NCBI GenBank assembly: GCA_027946555.1
Contig: JAPEVC010000175.1
Location: 1-64,000, forward strand
Direction of reading: 5' to 3'
Length of the DNA: 64,000 bases
DNA from: Gnomoniopsis sp. IMI 355080
Taxonomy: Eukaryota; Ascomycota; Sordariomycetes; Diaporthales; Gnomoniaceae
Part shown: one piece after another, positions 23,304 through 36,721 of the stretch
Position numbering within the stretch: the first letter of the stretch is position 1
How the letters are laid out: every line of letters starts with the position of its first letter
The notes under the pieces: model-generated
Seen by the model: only the letters and a program-made list of their open reading frames with translations
The model's database searches: none
What the model was told of the DNA's origin: nothing
Translations under genes and position numbers: made by a program

Positions 23304-26279
23304 ATGGCGTGGCAACCCTCTCCAGAGTCTCTCCAGACTCTGGCTGTCTACCTCAAGGACTCCCTGAGTGGCTTCGATCAGACTGCCCAAAAAAAGGCCG
23401 AGCTGGTGAGCTGCCCTCCACATCACAAGCATAAGCATCCCTAATGCTGCTGAAGTGTTTCTTCTGACCAAAACCCAAAGATGCTATCACAAGCCAAATC
23501 GTCCCCCGACTTCAACAACTACCTGGCCTACATCTTCTCCAGCGCAAACCCCCCCAATGGCCTCAACTTCTCCGAACAAGACTATGCCCTTGTCCGATCG
23601 GCCGCAGCCATCATGCTCAAGAACAGTGTCAAATTCAATTTCAAGAACATCCCCGATCCCTCTTTGGCTCTCATCAAGTTGGCCGTTCCTCTCGGCATAC
23701 AAGACAAGAAGCTCCAGATCCGTAGCTATGCAGGAAACATCGCAACCGAGCTCATCAGCAGGGTTGGTATTTATGGGTGGCCCGAGTTCCTGCCCGAGTT
23801 GATAAAGATGATTGGAAACGAGACAGGCCAAGTCTCCCCCGAAGGACAGGAGGGTGCTATGGCTGCCATGGCCAAGATTTGCGAAGACAACTTCAAGATA
23901 TTGCAACGCGAGCAGAATGGCCAGCGGCCTCTTAACTATTTGTTGCCCAAGTTCATCGAGGCGACCAAGAGCCCACTGCCCAAAGTGCGCGCCCACGCTT
24001 TGACAGCCATCAACGTTTTCGCTCCACGCAAGACCCAAGCCATGCTCAACTGCATCGACGACCTCCTTCAGCACCTCTTCATCCTGGCCAACGATACCGA
24101 CGATGACGTGCGACGCCAAGTTTGCAGATGCTTCGTGCAGCTCGTCGATACCCGACCCGACAAGCTGACGCCCCACATCGCCGGCTTAGTGGACTACATC
24201 ATTACGCAACAGAAGAGCGAGGACGAGGAGCTGGCTTGCGAGGCCGCCGAGTTCTGGCTGGCCGTCGGTGAGCATGATAACTTGTGGCAGGCCTTGAATC
24301 CCTATATTCAGAAGATCATGCCTGTCCTTCTGGAATCCATGGTCTACAGTGGCGAGGATATTGCTCTGCTCGGTGGCGCATCAGACGATGAGGAAGAGGA
24401 CGATCGCGCCGAGGATATCAAGCCCCAATTTGCCGCATCAAAGTCGGCGCGCAAATTGGCTGGCAACAACTCGGCCGATGCGGCAGAGAATGGCAACGCG
24501 TACCAGAAGCTCGCAAACATGGACGATAATCTTGAGGAGGGTGAGATTGACGAACTTGACGATGAAGATGGAGACGAGAATCCTGACGAGAAATGGACCC
24601 TACGAAAATGCTCTGCGGCTGCACTGGACGTATTTGCACGCGACTTCAGAGATCCTGTCTTCGAATGCATCCTGCCGTATCTAACCACAAATCTGAAGCA
24701 CGAAGAGTGGCCGCGCCGAGAGGCCGCAGTCCTCGCCCTTGGTGCAGTCGCGGAGGGCTGCATAACGGTGGTTACGCCTCACCTACCAGAACTTGTTCTG
24801 TACCTTCTCTCGCTGTTGAATGATCCTGAGCCTGTCGTCAGACAAATCACCTGCTGGACGCTAGGCCGTTATTCGTCGTGGGCCGCCAATTTAAAGGACC
24901 CGGCTCAAATCCAGGCCTACTTTGTTCCCATGATGGAGGGTATTCTTCACAAGATGCTTGACAAGAACAAGAAGGTACAGGAAGCCGGCGCGTCCGCGAT
25001 GGCCAATCTTGAGGAAAAGGCTGGCAAAGTTCTCGAACCGTACACCGGTCCCATCCTTCAGCAATACATCAGGTGTTTTGCCAAGTACAAGGACAAGAAC
25101 ATGTATATTCTTTACGACTGTGTACAGACACTCGCAGAGAATGTCGGCCCTGTTTTGGCCCTGCCGGAACACTCTGGTCAATTGATGCCGGCACTAATCG
25201 ACCGCTGGCAGAAGGTGTCAGACGAATCGCGCGAGGTCTTTCCTCTTCTCGAGTGCCTTTCCTATGTCGCCATGGCCATGAGAGACACTTTCGCGCCCTA
25301 TGCGCAACCGATATTCCGCCGTTGTGTCACCATTATTCATACGAATCTCGAACAGACATTAACGTCCAAGACCAACCAAAACTTTGAGCAACCTGATAAG
25401 GACTTCCTCGTTACCAGTATCGATCTCCTCAGCGCCATCATTCAATGTCTCGAAGATGAAAAGGCTCAAGCTCTCGTGAAGGACGCAGATCCGGCCTTTT
25501 TTGAGTTGCTGAACCTTTGCATGGAGGACCCGGCGGACGAGGTCCGACAATCAGCATATGCCCTCCTCGGTGACTGCGCCAAATACGTATTCCCTCAGCT
25601 ACAAAATCATCTACCGTCCATATTCCCCATTCTTTTACGACAACTTGACTTCGACAATGTAGTGGACGAGGACATAGAGGGTTGTTTCAGCGTCGTTAAC
25701 AATGCCTGCTGGAGCGCCGGAGAGATCGCCACCCAGTTCGGCAAGGGCATGGCCCCCTACGTGAATGACTTAATGGAGCGCTTCGTGCAGATCATGGTCA
25801 ACCCGACAGTTCCGATCAGTGTGAACGAAAACGCGGCCATCGCTTTGGGTCGCCTGGGACTCGAGAACTCTGATCTGCTTGCGTCTCGACTGTCGACATT
25901 CGCGGATGAGTTCCTCAGCGCTATGGTTGAGCTCGACTCCACGGACGAGAAGGCTAGTGCGCTCAAAGGCTTCACCATGATTGTGGGCCAAAACCCCGCG
26001 GCGATGGAGAAGAGTATGTTGTCGTATTTCCAGTGTATTGCGCAATACGACACTAGGTTGCCAAGTGATGTCAATCGTGACTTGCAGGAGCTCTTCCAGA
26101 AGGTAAGTCCTTTAAAAAAAATCAAGACAGAATTGAGCACCTACAGGAGTGTGTAGATCGACTGACCGCTGATACAGATCATTAACGTCTATCGGCAAAT
26201 GATACCTCAATTCGACCAGTTCATCAACCAATTGCCTCCTGACGATCGAGAAGCGCTGAAGTCGCACTATACGATCTAA
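23304..26279 (+). CDS. KAP104: Transportin / importin beta-2 (Kap104), 3 exons
   Basis: Exons: 23304-23405, 23481-26102 and 26178-26279; 941 aa. Both introns are 75 nt, with GTGAGC and GTAAGT donors. The first and last exons each hold exactly 34 codons, the last including the stop. The protein is a HEAT-repeat solenoid. The N-terminus (MAWQPSPESLQTLAVYLKDS, then SPDFNNYLAYIF) matches transportin-1 rather than importin beta-1 or Kap121/123. The acidic H8 loop, which displaces cargo on RanGTP binding, is visible at about 334-405 (SDDEEEDDRAED and GEIDELDDEDGDENPDE). Later repeats include NACWSAGEIATQFG and ENAAIALGRLG. The role is Ran-dependent nuclear import of mRNA-binding proteins carrying PY-NLS signals. 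The length is close to Kap104 orthologs. Confidence 0.95.
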
Positions 26280-27676
26280 GGATGGTACTGCATCTCGACC
26301 TATTGGCGACACACGACAGTGACTACCTCGAGCCGCCAAGAGTTCCTCAGACATTACCATGGCAGTAGAAATTGCAATTTCGAACGGGCCAAATCATCTG
26401 TAATCATTTTCTGCGCCCCCCGGGCAGAGTATGAGGGACGTTGTTAGTCGTCGTACTTGCGAGTCTCTTCCCTTCCGGATTCGACTGAGGCCGATACTTG
26501 CCAGAATAAACAACGCGATCTCGCATCAGTCATCGGCTGAGTGCCAAAAAAGATGAGAGAGGGTGCGAATTACCATGACCGGGAATATAATGTTCTACAC
26601 GCGGCACGAACGAATGGAATCGAGAAAGAAACGAGAAAGAAACGAAAAGATGACGGCCGCAAACTCGCAATACACAAATAGCGGATGCGAAAAAGGCAGT
26701 TGGAATCATATTCGCAGATCTTCGAGACACCACACTTTGGGAGGGCGAGAGTACCAAGAGATTATTTTCAAAGAAAATACCAGTTGGGCGGGTGGGCAGG
26801 CGAGCCACAAGGGGCGCTGCTTAAGGCACAAACTGATTTTTTCCCCACGCTGCCGGGCATGCTTTTTCTCGAATCTAACGAGACAAAACACATGGCTCGA
26901 GAGCAACATTAGATAGCGTAGATAGATACCGATGATACACATCATCACTCGCGAGTGCTTCTTGCATATTTAAAGAGGCAAGGCTTATGGAAAAGTTCAT
27001 CACACGATCAAAGTCCTTTTGCATATTGGAGTGCAAGCTGCGGAAGAAACTTCAGGGTTCGTTAGCATCGAGTCTCTGAGGCAAGTGAGTACACAACACG
27101 CAGTATTTGCGGAAGAGGACTTCGTAGGTAGGTAGGTAACCATTGCCTTGGCCCCTGAAAAGTCAATTACTCACATGCTGATTAGGTCTTGATACCCATC
27201 GCGTAATCATCACTATGTAAACCTATATGTACAATCTTTTTAAGTGTATGGTGTATGGTGTATGGCGTTTGTGTCGGTAGATGTCTCCATGGCTTGACAG
27301 GTAAGCTCCAGGCCCCCGGTCCGTTGTGCACAATATATGGTGCGAGTAATTGTCCCATCCTTTTTCCTTTGCCCGACCCCGGCCTGCCCCGGTGGACACA
27401 CAGCAGGACAGCTTACAGGCTGTTGTCGAACTCTGCATCTCGCTCGTTATATCGTTTGAGATCGCTTCTGTGCTTCGATGGTGGTTCCATAAGAAATGGT
27501 ATCAGATTCCCCTGTCCACATATGCTCGCTGTTGCATTCCATAGTCCCCATATGCTCCCCATCCAAATTTAGGGTAGTATCACGTTCGCTCCGGGTATCA
27601 TGTAGTATCGAGCCCAATCCAGCCACGGCCGTTGCAAAGTCTCGTGCTCACACAGGTAAGGCAAGTATTCGACAGC
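26280..27676. other. Intergenic between converging transportin and P450 genes
   Basis: This is the 3' flank of both genes. Two short tandem repeats occur: GTAG repeats at 27124-27138 and three copies of GTGTATG at 27244-27264. No gene recognised. Confidence 0.6.
27244..27264 (+). repeat. Three tandem copies of GTGTATG
   Basis: Three exact 7-bp copies lie side by side in the 3' intergenic region. A microsatellite-like origin is most likely. Confidence 0.85.
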
Positions 27677-29347
27677 TCATTCCTCCTTCCCATTTCGTCT
27701 CCTGAACATGATCTCGGCGTTTGGATCTGGCGTCTTGCTCATCATCAGCATCATGCCCTTCGGCCTGCTCTCCCCATCCTTTAGCTTCATATCGAAGTTG
27801 ATCAGGAAGTACGCTAGTATCATCTTGACCTCATTCCCGGCGAAAAACCGCCCAGGACACGCGTGCTTCCCTGCACCAAAGTTCATATTGGTGTCTGAGA
27901 TGCTCGTGAATTGGTATCGATTCGCGTCCTCGTCGCTGCGCTGGCGCATCTTATAGAAACGCAACGCGTCAAACCGTTCGGGCTCGGGATAGTACCGCTC
28001 ATCATTGCTGATCCCACACTGTGGCGCCAAGAGCTTCGTGCCCGCGGGCAAGTGCGTGCCGTCCGAGAGGTCGATCGGTTGGCGTACCTTGCGGATGAAC
28101 GAGGTCACATTACCCGACACTCGCTGCACCTCCTTCATGAAGCTGTCAAGCCGCTTGAGCTTGGCCATCGAATCCTTGCGCGCCCAGCCGGCGCTGGGGT
28201 CCGTCTCGAGTACCGCGGTCGCCTCCTGTCGGAGTTCCTCCGCGACGTCTGGATTCGCGGCCAGGTCGTAGATGCAGTCCACCAGCAGGTTGTTGGTAGT
28301 GTGGATGCTTGCGGCGCTTAGTATGAGCTGGAGCTCGGCTTGCGCTTGGTAATCGCGTCGTTCACCCTCTGGTAGCGCGTCGATGAGCCACTGGATGAGA
28401 TCGTCGGACTTCTCGTAGCCGGGGCATTCCATGTCGCGCAGGCGCTCCTCGATGATGGGAATGAGCATTTGCTTGGCGTTTGTCGTGTCCTGGCGAATCT
28501 TGCTGAGGTCCGAGACTAGGTATTGCCCTATGGGACGAAGCCATGCTGGGAAAAATTGGAGCTTAACGAGTGCCAGGAAAATGTGTACTGCGAAGTTGAT
28601 CGACGTGTCCATCCATGCCTCATTCCGGCAGACCGACGGTCCTACGAAGGCCCGCCCGGATGTGCGAGCAATGCACCGCAGAGAAAATGGCTGGAACTTG
28701 ACGGGTGTCCATTCTTTGCATTCGGGAAACTCGGTCGCGGTTATGTACTCGACCTCTTCCTTCAATTGAGGGATGAGACGGGCGAGGTTCTGAGTTAGCC
28801 TTGTTCGGACGAGGGTTGTCAAGAGATCCTGGTGACGTTCAGGACAAAATTTTGTGTATTGGCTCATCAACGCCTGTTGCAGTGTTAGTACAGATGATCT
28901 GCTTCACAGCCAGCAAGTATCTCTCATGGGGGTTGCTGACCTCACTAACGGCCTCCGTTGCGCTGAGAACTTCTTCGGGCAGGGCCTTTAGCTCGCCAAT
29001 GAACTTTGCTGGTATCAACACCTGTATACCCTCCGTCGCCTTGATTTGATAGACCTGGTCGTAAAACTAGACTTCGCGTAAGCAAATGAACCAAGATCGA
29101 TCCCACCCACAGACGAGGGTCGTACCTTGATATATGAATCGCGGACCAATGTCTCAGCGCTGAAATACCATTTTATGATGGACGCCTTGTAGAATGGCAC
29201 CTTCACTTTACTCGCCTTGCTCGCCTGTAAGGACTGGAATATCCAAGCTGCTAGTAAGATCACGCCGATGGTGGCATAGTAGCTGAGATGTTGGCCTCGC
29301 ACAACCACCGGTGCGGTCTGTACGAAGTCGAGGGATGTGGAGTCCAT
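27677..29347 (-). CDS. Cytochrome P450 monooxygenase, membrane-anchored
   Basis: Exons: 29347-29126, 29066-28941 and 28873-27677; 514 aa. Introns of 59 and 67 nt have GTACGA and GTCAGC donors; intron 2 carries CTAAC before CAG. ATG 29347 precedes a signal anchor (YYATIGVILLAAWIFQSL) typical of ER P450s. Conserved motifs: I-helix segment SAASIHTTNN at about 302-311, ExxR as EVQR at 364-367, PERF at 414-417, and the heme loop FGAGKHACPGR at 448-458 with Cys455 as iron ligand. The overall look (AFVGPSVCRNEAWM, HTTNN) recalls fungal CYP503/CYP68-like enzymes of terpenoid or other secondary metabolism, but the family assignment is tentative and the substrate unknown. No terpene cyclase, polyketide synthase or other cluster gene lies nearby. 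Confidence 0.93.
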
Positions 29348-32300
29348 CCTGATATATCTCCCCAATGTTGAGATTGACGTGTTTGGCATCGGCGCGACGG
29401 GGCAGCACGTGAGCGTCGACGGCTGCGCAACTGCGATCGGACTCGAATAGCTCGGCGATCGGCACATGACCAATAACTAGGAGGATATAGAATGTCTCGG
29501 AGTGTGGTGGAAAATGGGATCTTGACTCAAGTCGGTGTCATAGGGGATGTACTCGTGGGATAGTCTGAGATAGAGAGGGAAAAAGGGTTATGTTATGGTC
29601 AAGGCCAACGAGAATAGTTGACTGGCACAGGAAAGACAGGCCGGGTGAATATGTTCCAAAGCAGCGGCCATCTATAGTCCCTCTTTTAGAACAAGAACAA
29701 GGCGGGACAAACAAGGGCTTGTGTATTATGAGGTCGGACCGAGAGAAGGGACGAAGAGGCGTGGCTTCCGGTGGCGGATGAGCTCGAAGTCGTTCCCAAA
29801 TTGGCCTCAACAGTCAGTCCACAGGGAAAGGAGACGATACAGGAGCTTTGTCTTTTAGGAAATCCCAATTCTTCAGCATGAAAGCCAAGGGTAGTTCCGA
29901 TCCGCGAGCCGTGTGTTTAAGTCTCAGACATTACGTTGCCACGAGGCCGGGAACGATGGGGAAATGGGAAAGCTGTCGTGAACAGGCGTTCGTAACGGCG
30001 TATCCAGGTTTTGGGATAAGCTTGGAAAGGAAAGACCAGCCAAGCTTAACAGCAGACACGATGGGAAGGTTAAAGACGACGGACGAAAAAGGCGGGAAAC
30101 GAAACCAGGCGGACATCAGCCAAAGGGGCGCGCGGTTGAAAATGCAGTGGACTGCTACACTACCTGTCTCCACGAGCCCAGGCTGTTGTTTTCTATCGTG
30201 TGCTCTACCCCGTAAGTCCCATATTGCATAGAAGAGCGATGACACAGGAGGACCCATGAGCCGTGTTGGTGCCGGACGCTTGGCAGTGCTTCATGGTGTT
30301 GTTTTGGTGATCACGGCCAAAACGAGCAGTGCGTCTGCCTCATCCGGTGTCGTGTGCCCTGTCGCCCCAGTACTCTGCCCTGCGTCTGCAAGAGCTACAG
30401 GACTACCGTTTGGCTCCCTGGTAACCCGATCTGGCCGAACCAGGCCGGTTGGTAGAGGGGCCCGTTCCATCTTGTCACAGAACGGGGACCAGTTGTGACC
30501 GTTGTACCGGACAGACGTCGTCGCTGCAGTTCACGAGGGTGGGTTGTGATTTGTTGGCGCAGTCTGAAACAGTGCCAGCCCAAAGAAGGAGTCGGGATCA
30601 ACTGTAGCCGCGCCTCAAAGATGTTCGCTTGGGCCTCAGATTAGCCGGGCTGTTAAGAATAGAGCCTCATCTGTTATTTCCTTACGCCATGTCAAGCACT
30701 AGACACTATTACGCAGAGCCGCGTCTCTATCTGACAGCCAAGGACCCTTGCCAACCTGCATCTGTAGCAGTCCTAGCTAGAGAAGCCAACAACACTCGCA
30801 TGGAGAACACATCCTCCGTCTGGCTGCAACAGGAACATGCAGTCTCGAGTATCAAAATTTTATTTTTCTTCTTCTTTATTTTCTCAAACTCTCGATGTGC
30901 TTGACATTGCGGTCGTCTTGCTATTAAATTCATTCCGACGGGAAAAGGGGCGGAATCCAGAAACATCGAGGCGCCTTCACAATGGTTCCAGGTGGGGGCA
31001 GTTAGACGTTTTCGTCCCATCTGCTCTGGCGAAGATATACAGCCGATCGGACGGGCACTTTCCGGAACTCTAGACTCGCGTAATCTTGTCACAAAGTAAT
31101 ATCACATTGACATTGCCTGCCGTTACTCCAGCAACACAGCAAGCAAATGCATATTCACGTCTAAGCTCAACTCTAAGCCGGTAGTCCGGTCTCTGCTCCA
31201 GTCTCACTCAACGAGCTTAAGATCGTTTGCATCTACAACAACGGCCGGGCATCCCAGAAAGAGCCTCTGTGTATTTTGTGACTACGCTATGTCGTCCGTC
31301 ACTATTGGTGACTCTGCACATGACTATCCAAAACAGACGCAGTCGCAGACTATAGAACATGCTCCCGCCAAGCTTCTCATCGGACGGTATGGATGAACCC
31401 TTGACATTCCGCTACGAACCGCGTGGCGATCTCCAGACCCTTGTCACCTGTACTATACAGATCGTTTCCTAATTCGAGCCCCGTGGGGCCCAATGGGCAG
31501 GTTCAACCGCACCGTAACATTAACTTTATCGGAGTACGTTTTCAAAGCTTGTCAGGTCATCACGAACCTGTTCATACAACCTGAATGGCTGCAAGGTAAC
31601 ATTTAAGAGTAACACTGTCAACGTCTACATACTACGCACACCTCTCGTCTTGTCCTGATGGTCTCACGAGGTGCTTACTACGTCGAGCTTCCATGGCTCA
31701 CTCGGTATACATGATTTGACAAGGTGGGTGTCGACGCTTTGCCCTACGACTTCAGCCCTACTGAAGAACGGAAACGTCATCCAAATAAGGGAGTACCAAG
31801 TTTCATTCAACGGGAGGCATTGACCTCGGGAATGGCTAACACTCCATGACCCGAGAATAAGCCGGTTCCCCATGGCCTTCACATTCTAAAAATGCACAGG
31901 ACAAAATTAGATATTGTCGTCTGTAGCCTGGGGAGAGCCCTTGGCCTCATCGGGTAAGCCGTGACAGACACCGACCAAACGCCATGGACCGTCGGGACGG
32001 ATGCCGGGCAGCTCCCAAACTTTTGTTCGTTTCCTGGATCCACCAGCTTGGCCATCCCTAGGCGAAAGCTTATTGAAAATAAACCCTCTTACTATGCATA
32101 GGATTGTGTATCTAGTTATGTGTATCTAGGTATGTTCCTGGACCTGAATGAATCTGCAGTATGCATGTACCTTGAACCAAGATCGAACTGCGATACAAAA
32201 CGCCATCCTTGGTTAGCATTTTCCGTACTTCGTGCACACAAAGAGTAGACGGACAGTCATTAGATCTCCGCATGAGCATGCATTTTCCATATACTAATGT

Positions 32301-35300
32301 TGCAATCCAACTATAGAACAACGAGCCGGAAAATCCGTCCAGCCCGTTTCATCCCACCATGGATGTTCGGAGCGCCGGAGCCGGGAGCGGGAGTTTGTGA
32401 CTCAATGCTCCTTTTACTATGTGCTCGTACCACTAATTCATATGGGATAAACAAATGTTTTGTGTGATGTCTTTTAACAGCTGTCAGCCTGCCCTTTTCT
32501 CGGTACTTGATGCGGGATCGAGATGCATCCATGCCGTTCGAGTGGCGCACACGAACGAACGCAGCGAGATCTACTGCTGGGCGTCCAAACGTCGAAACCG
32601 GAAGGATTGCGGACGACGGGTCTTTTCGACAGGCGTTCGTCCCAGACGATCTGGAGTTCAACAACATGGGAACTTTATCCGCAATTTTTATTCGCTTGCC
32701 GCCATTGCAGAAGGAATTCTCCCGGTTTGGAATTTGCCCCCACCAGCCGAGATATTGCGAGTACTGATGTAGAGTCGGACGGTGTCACCCGACAACATGT
32801 GCGCATGTGTTCATTTGTGCTTATATTTGGGACAGGAACTGGCTTGAGCCGAAGGTACATTCATGGCATTCTTTCAGCCTTCCCTATCTAGGCTTTGACG
32901 CGGTCGGTCCGCGCGGGAACGAATGGAACGGGAATAGCACACGTATTGCTTGATGGTAGATGGGACGTCGCTTGGCAAGTTGCTTGGAGTGACATGCTCG
33001 CTCAACTCTGAGGCAAAGGCGAGAGCGAAGTTCTCATCGTTCTACTAAGCTGGGTTAATTGTCGAAGATGATGACATGGGACGGGCCCCAAGGTCTATTT
33101 GCCTGGTGGCTTGTTATAGTAAGGTAGGTAACGGATGCTCATTCCAAATACAGACATGGTCAGGCAATTGTATATGCACATACATACCCACATGATTAGT
33201 GGCTAAAATCAAATCTCTGAAGTGGTTCATGACTAGATGCAATGTCGGTATTTGAAGGTTCAAGACCTGAGTGGCCTTGAGGCAACCGCAGTTCTTCGCT
33301 CGCAAGCCCGGCCCGCCTGTCAGAAGGATCGTGATCTCATCGTCTTAGCCTTTCGTCCAGTACTTCATTCCCATACGTTATGTGTAGATTTGCAACATCT
33401 TCGAAAAGTGGCAGTTTCCTTACCTCCTCATCAAAAATCTCGAGAAGGTAGACACAAGATAGAGTAGATCTCACGAAGCATCCCAGATAATACGAGACCT
33501 TGTCGTTGCTCGTTGTTCCTCCTTGTCTTCTAAAGCATTTACCATGCCCATAAAGGTTTGCGGCACGGTCACCGTTTGACTTTTTAGTTGAAGTTGGTAG
33601 TTCCTGAATCGCAATATCATCTTACGAAGGGCAGTCTAAGCAGAGTCAACTCGACAACCTCCCAATCTGTGAATCTGAAAATGCCACCGCACCATCTGCT
33701 ACCGGTCTGAATAATTGCACAGCCCGCTCACTTGGAAGGTACCTGCGATGATGGGACAAGCGGCGTGGGAGCTTTCACATTTCAACATGCAGCTAGGTGC
33801 TGCCTCAGGATTCATCATGAATCAACACGTCCCGATATGCCAAGCCCTCACGAACAATGAGATAGCCGCTCAAGTATCGGCGTCGAGCTCATCTTAACAT
33901 ATCATCAGACCTTTCTTGTTCAATGGTGTGCTTCAAGAGCTTGAATGAGATCGGCCGCTTGGATGGACTCGCTCATCAGCATACACCAAGGAGCATCCAG
34001 CGAGTGAGTCCACAGCGGACCGACCAGTGATAGAGTGGCAAACCTCGCCCTCACAGTATTTCGCAGTGGTCTTAACAGTCCTAGAAAAGGCTCATGGATC
34101 GACCTGTTGTACAAGACGAAATCCAGCCAGCCGTCACATGTAACGACCGGACGACAAAGACAGCGATATCAGACGTCATTACCATGGTAACAGTGATGTA
34201 GATACCAGCAGCCAGTCGAAAATGGAACAGGATGAATATACCTGAGAGCGAACGCACTTGCAAGTTCACGATGGACTTACAGAACAGGATCCTCCGGGCC
34301 GCCACGCACTCCGATGATGACTCGCCCCGTACAGGCAGCGGCGATGAGCGATAGCAGTGTGGTCTGAAGGCAGCTGACTTTCTGAACCCTTCCCACGAGC
34401 CAGGTGTCCCGTTGGCCAGATGCCTAGAGAATTTACTACGAGTAGGGTGGATGCCGACTTCTGATTAGCAGCTCGCAGGGAGCGCCATCGACGACCCGAA
34501 GTCAAACAACACACGCCGTCCGTCTCGGCCGCTCGCGCGGCAAAAGTACACCGGTGAAGCGAGGACTGCCTGGCTCCCGAAACGAAGGGTATCATTTCGA
34601 GGTTCAACCCTCGTTGAGGCACAAGCTTGACAGGTGCGGGAACTTCAGGCTGTATGATGCCAAGCAACACGCCAGAGGCTGCTGACTGCTGACTAGGTAC
34701 TCACCGCTTCGCGGAGCGAGCAGATGACACGGCGGACATGGAAGCTTTGGGAGCATGCGGTCGGATTGTTTGTCGGACGCGATGCTAATAATAAGGTTTT
34801 GGGGAGGTCCTGCAAATTACACAGTACATTTACTTGTAGTACAATACATCCCCACAATGGCCAGACGAGGCATAATATCATTGCTTTTCTTGGCGTTGAG
34901 GAAGGGGAGGTGAGGGGAGCCTCAACAATCTTATCAGATCATCAGCTGGCCGAGCGAGTGAAGCAATACAATTACAAGCACGTGTGGATGCTGGTGAAAC
35001 AAAAGCATACCACGGATCCGATGTCGGGTGAAAAGGGGCGACGGAAGAAGTTTCCGGACTGTCCTCACACACTGTGTTCCCTGGTTGTATAAGGACTGAC
35101 ATATAGGATGCGTAACGTGTTATACCATGCGAAGGGCAAGACTAGGCGCGCCCCTCTCATTTGTGTGTAGCGTGGCAAACGTTGCACTCTTCCCCGGGCC
35201 TTCTTCTCCCATCTCTGCGGGCGGGGAGTGGATCACAGAGCTGAAGAAGGGAGGAGACAGGCTGAACAGGGCAAGACATTTCCCCGGCACCCTGTGGCAC

Positions 35301-36721
35301 CCTGTGGGCCACGCACTCTAGCACCAGGGTATCCTCCCCGTTGCAACGCTGGGCATGCAAGTGCTTGCATATACCATAGTATAGAAAAGGGGGTTTCTTG
35401 GTATACTATGTATACCCAGGTAGTTAAAGTTTTGTTTACCATACAAACACACAAAGTATGGCTGATGAGAGTCTTGACCGACCGGGCCTCGTCGGAGTGT
35501 GCTAATTTCCCGGGGGCGATCAGAACAGGGGAAAAGTTATCAGATGGCGCCATTTGTCTCGTCATTGCCCGGCGGCGGTCAACCCTCGATCTGATAAAGT
35601 TGGGGAAAAAAGTTAATTGGTAAAGTGCAGACCGGAATGGCTGTTATTCCCGTCAGGCCAATGCCATGCCCTGGCAAACTGACCTCAGTTTTACGCCATC
35701 CAGTCTTCGGAGACCGGAAGTCTGACCGGTTCGATTGGTCCTGTTTTGACCTGTTTGTGTACATAGGTAGTATGCACTACCTTATTACGCATGCGGTGGT
35801 CAGCACTCTAATTACCTACCTAGGTATCGTCTCTCTTGTCTTGTTTGGGCAGAAACTCCGCCCTGAATGGACACGAGGGCTCACACGCAACGTACCGTAC
35901 CATAACAATATAGTGGACCTGTCGAACGGCCAGCTCCGGAATTACCAGGAGGACGGGCGTAGTACTATGCAGTCCTGGCAGTGATAAGTCTAAAAGTGGA
36001 AGAGGCTGCAGGCTGAGCTCCTCCTGCCGTGTCCGCCCACATGTTCCGAGTATCGGCCCTGTCTGCAAGCATCTGGACAGTTCCTCGTACAGTATGGTGA
36101 GTGTTGCCGCGCGCGGCTTTGATTGGGCAATGCGCTCGCAGTATGGATCATCGCTGCACAGTATGTCATCTGCCCTGCAGGGCTGGTTATTATCTGATCA
36201 AACAAGAACACGGCCATGCGCTATTACTATGATGCCACGGCTGGCCACGGCTGCCGAATGCATTCATCATCAATATCATGAAGTCTGACCAAGCACGTCT
36301 TCTCCATGTTACGACCTCCTTCTTTTAGCGCGCGTCCTGTCCACAAGAAGATATATTCCATACTATTACTACTTTCCCATACCAACGAGTGCTTCTCCAG
36401 TCCGTCCCTCGAGTCAGATCACCATCCCCGTCCTAGTCTCTAACCGTGGCTCGGCTATCTGATCCCCTACTTGAAAATATTTACCCCAGAACGCGGTTAT
36501 GCCACCAGCACTTTAGGTTTGGGTTGCTGAAGACATTGTTTCGTCCACCTTCGCCTTCACCTTCAAATCTACTGCCACTCTTTCAATCCCAACTACTCGC
36601 TTCACCGCTCAACCGTTCTCGGAGGTCTTTCTCTTCTTCCAGACACACCCTACTACACACAACAAAGATCCGCCACCTTTCAACATCTTCAACATTGGCA
36701 TCAGCATCAACCCAGAAAACC
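29348..36721. other. Gene-poor stretch of 7.4 kb
   Basis: No open frame here looks like a conserved protein. Candidates such as 29848-30231 plus, 32311-32667 minus, 34266-34670 minus and 35228-35623 plus are short, overlap one another on opposite strands and have random composition. The stretch holds two adjacent inverted repeats at 35355-35410. The last 300 bases are the CT-rich leader of the reductase gene, with an open frame lacking ATG from 36446. No LTRs, terminal inverted repeats or transposase motifs were recognised. Confidence 0.55.
35355..35410. repeat. Two adjacent inverted repeats
   Basis: The first is ATGCAAG-TG-CTTGCAT at 35355-35370, with perfect 7-bp arms. The second has 9-bp perfect arms, CATAGTATA at 35375-35383 and TATACTATG at 35402-35410, around an 18-base G/T-rich loop whose GAAA and TTTC could extend the stem. 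They could form hairpins. No gene is adjacent and no function is evident. Confidence 0.8.

Noticed and set aside
23487..24176. 229-codon open frame on the minus strand
   Set aside because: Antisense shadow of the transportin gene, which has strong family motifs along its whole length.
33964..34013. Imperfect inverted repeat around GGACTCGCT and AGCGAGTGAGTCC
   Set aside because: One arm has a 4-base insertion, the stem is short, and there are no terminal repeats or target duplications to suggest an element.
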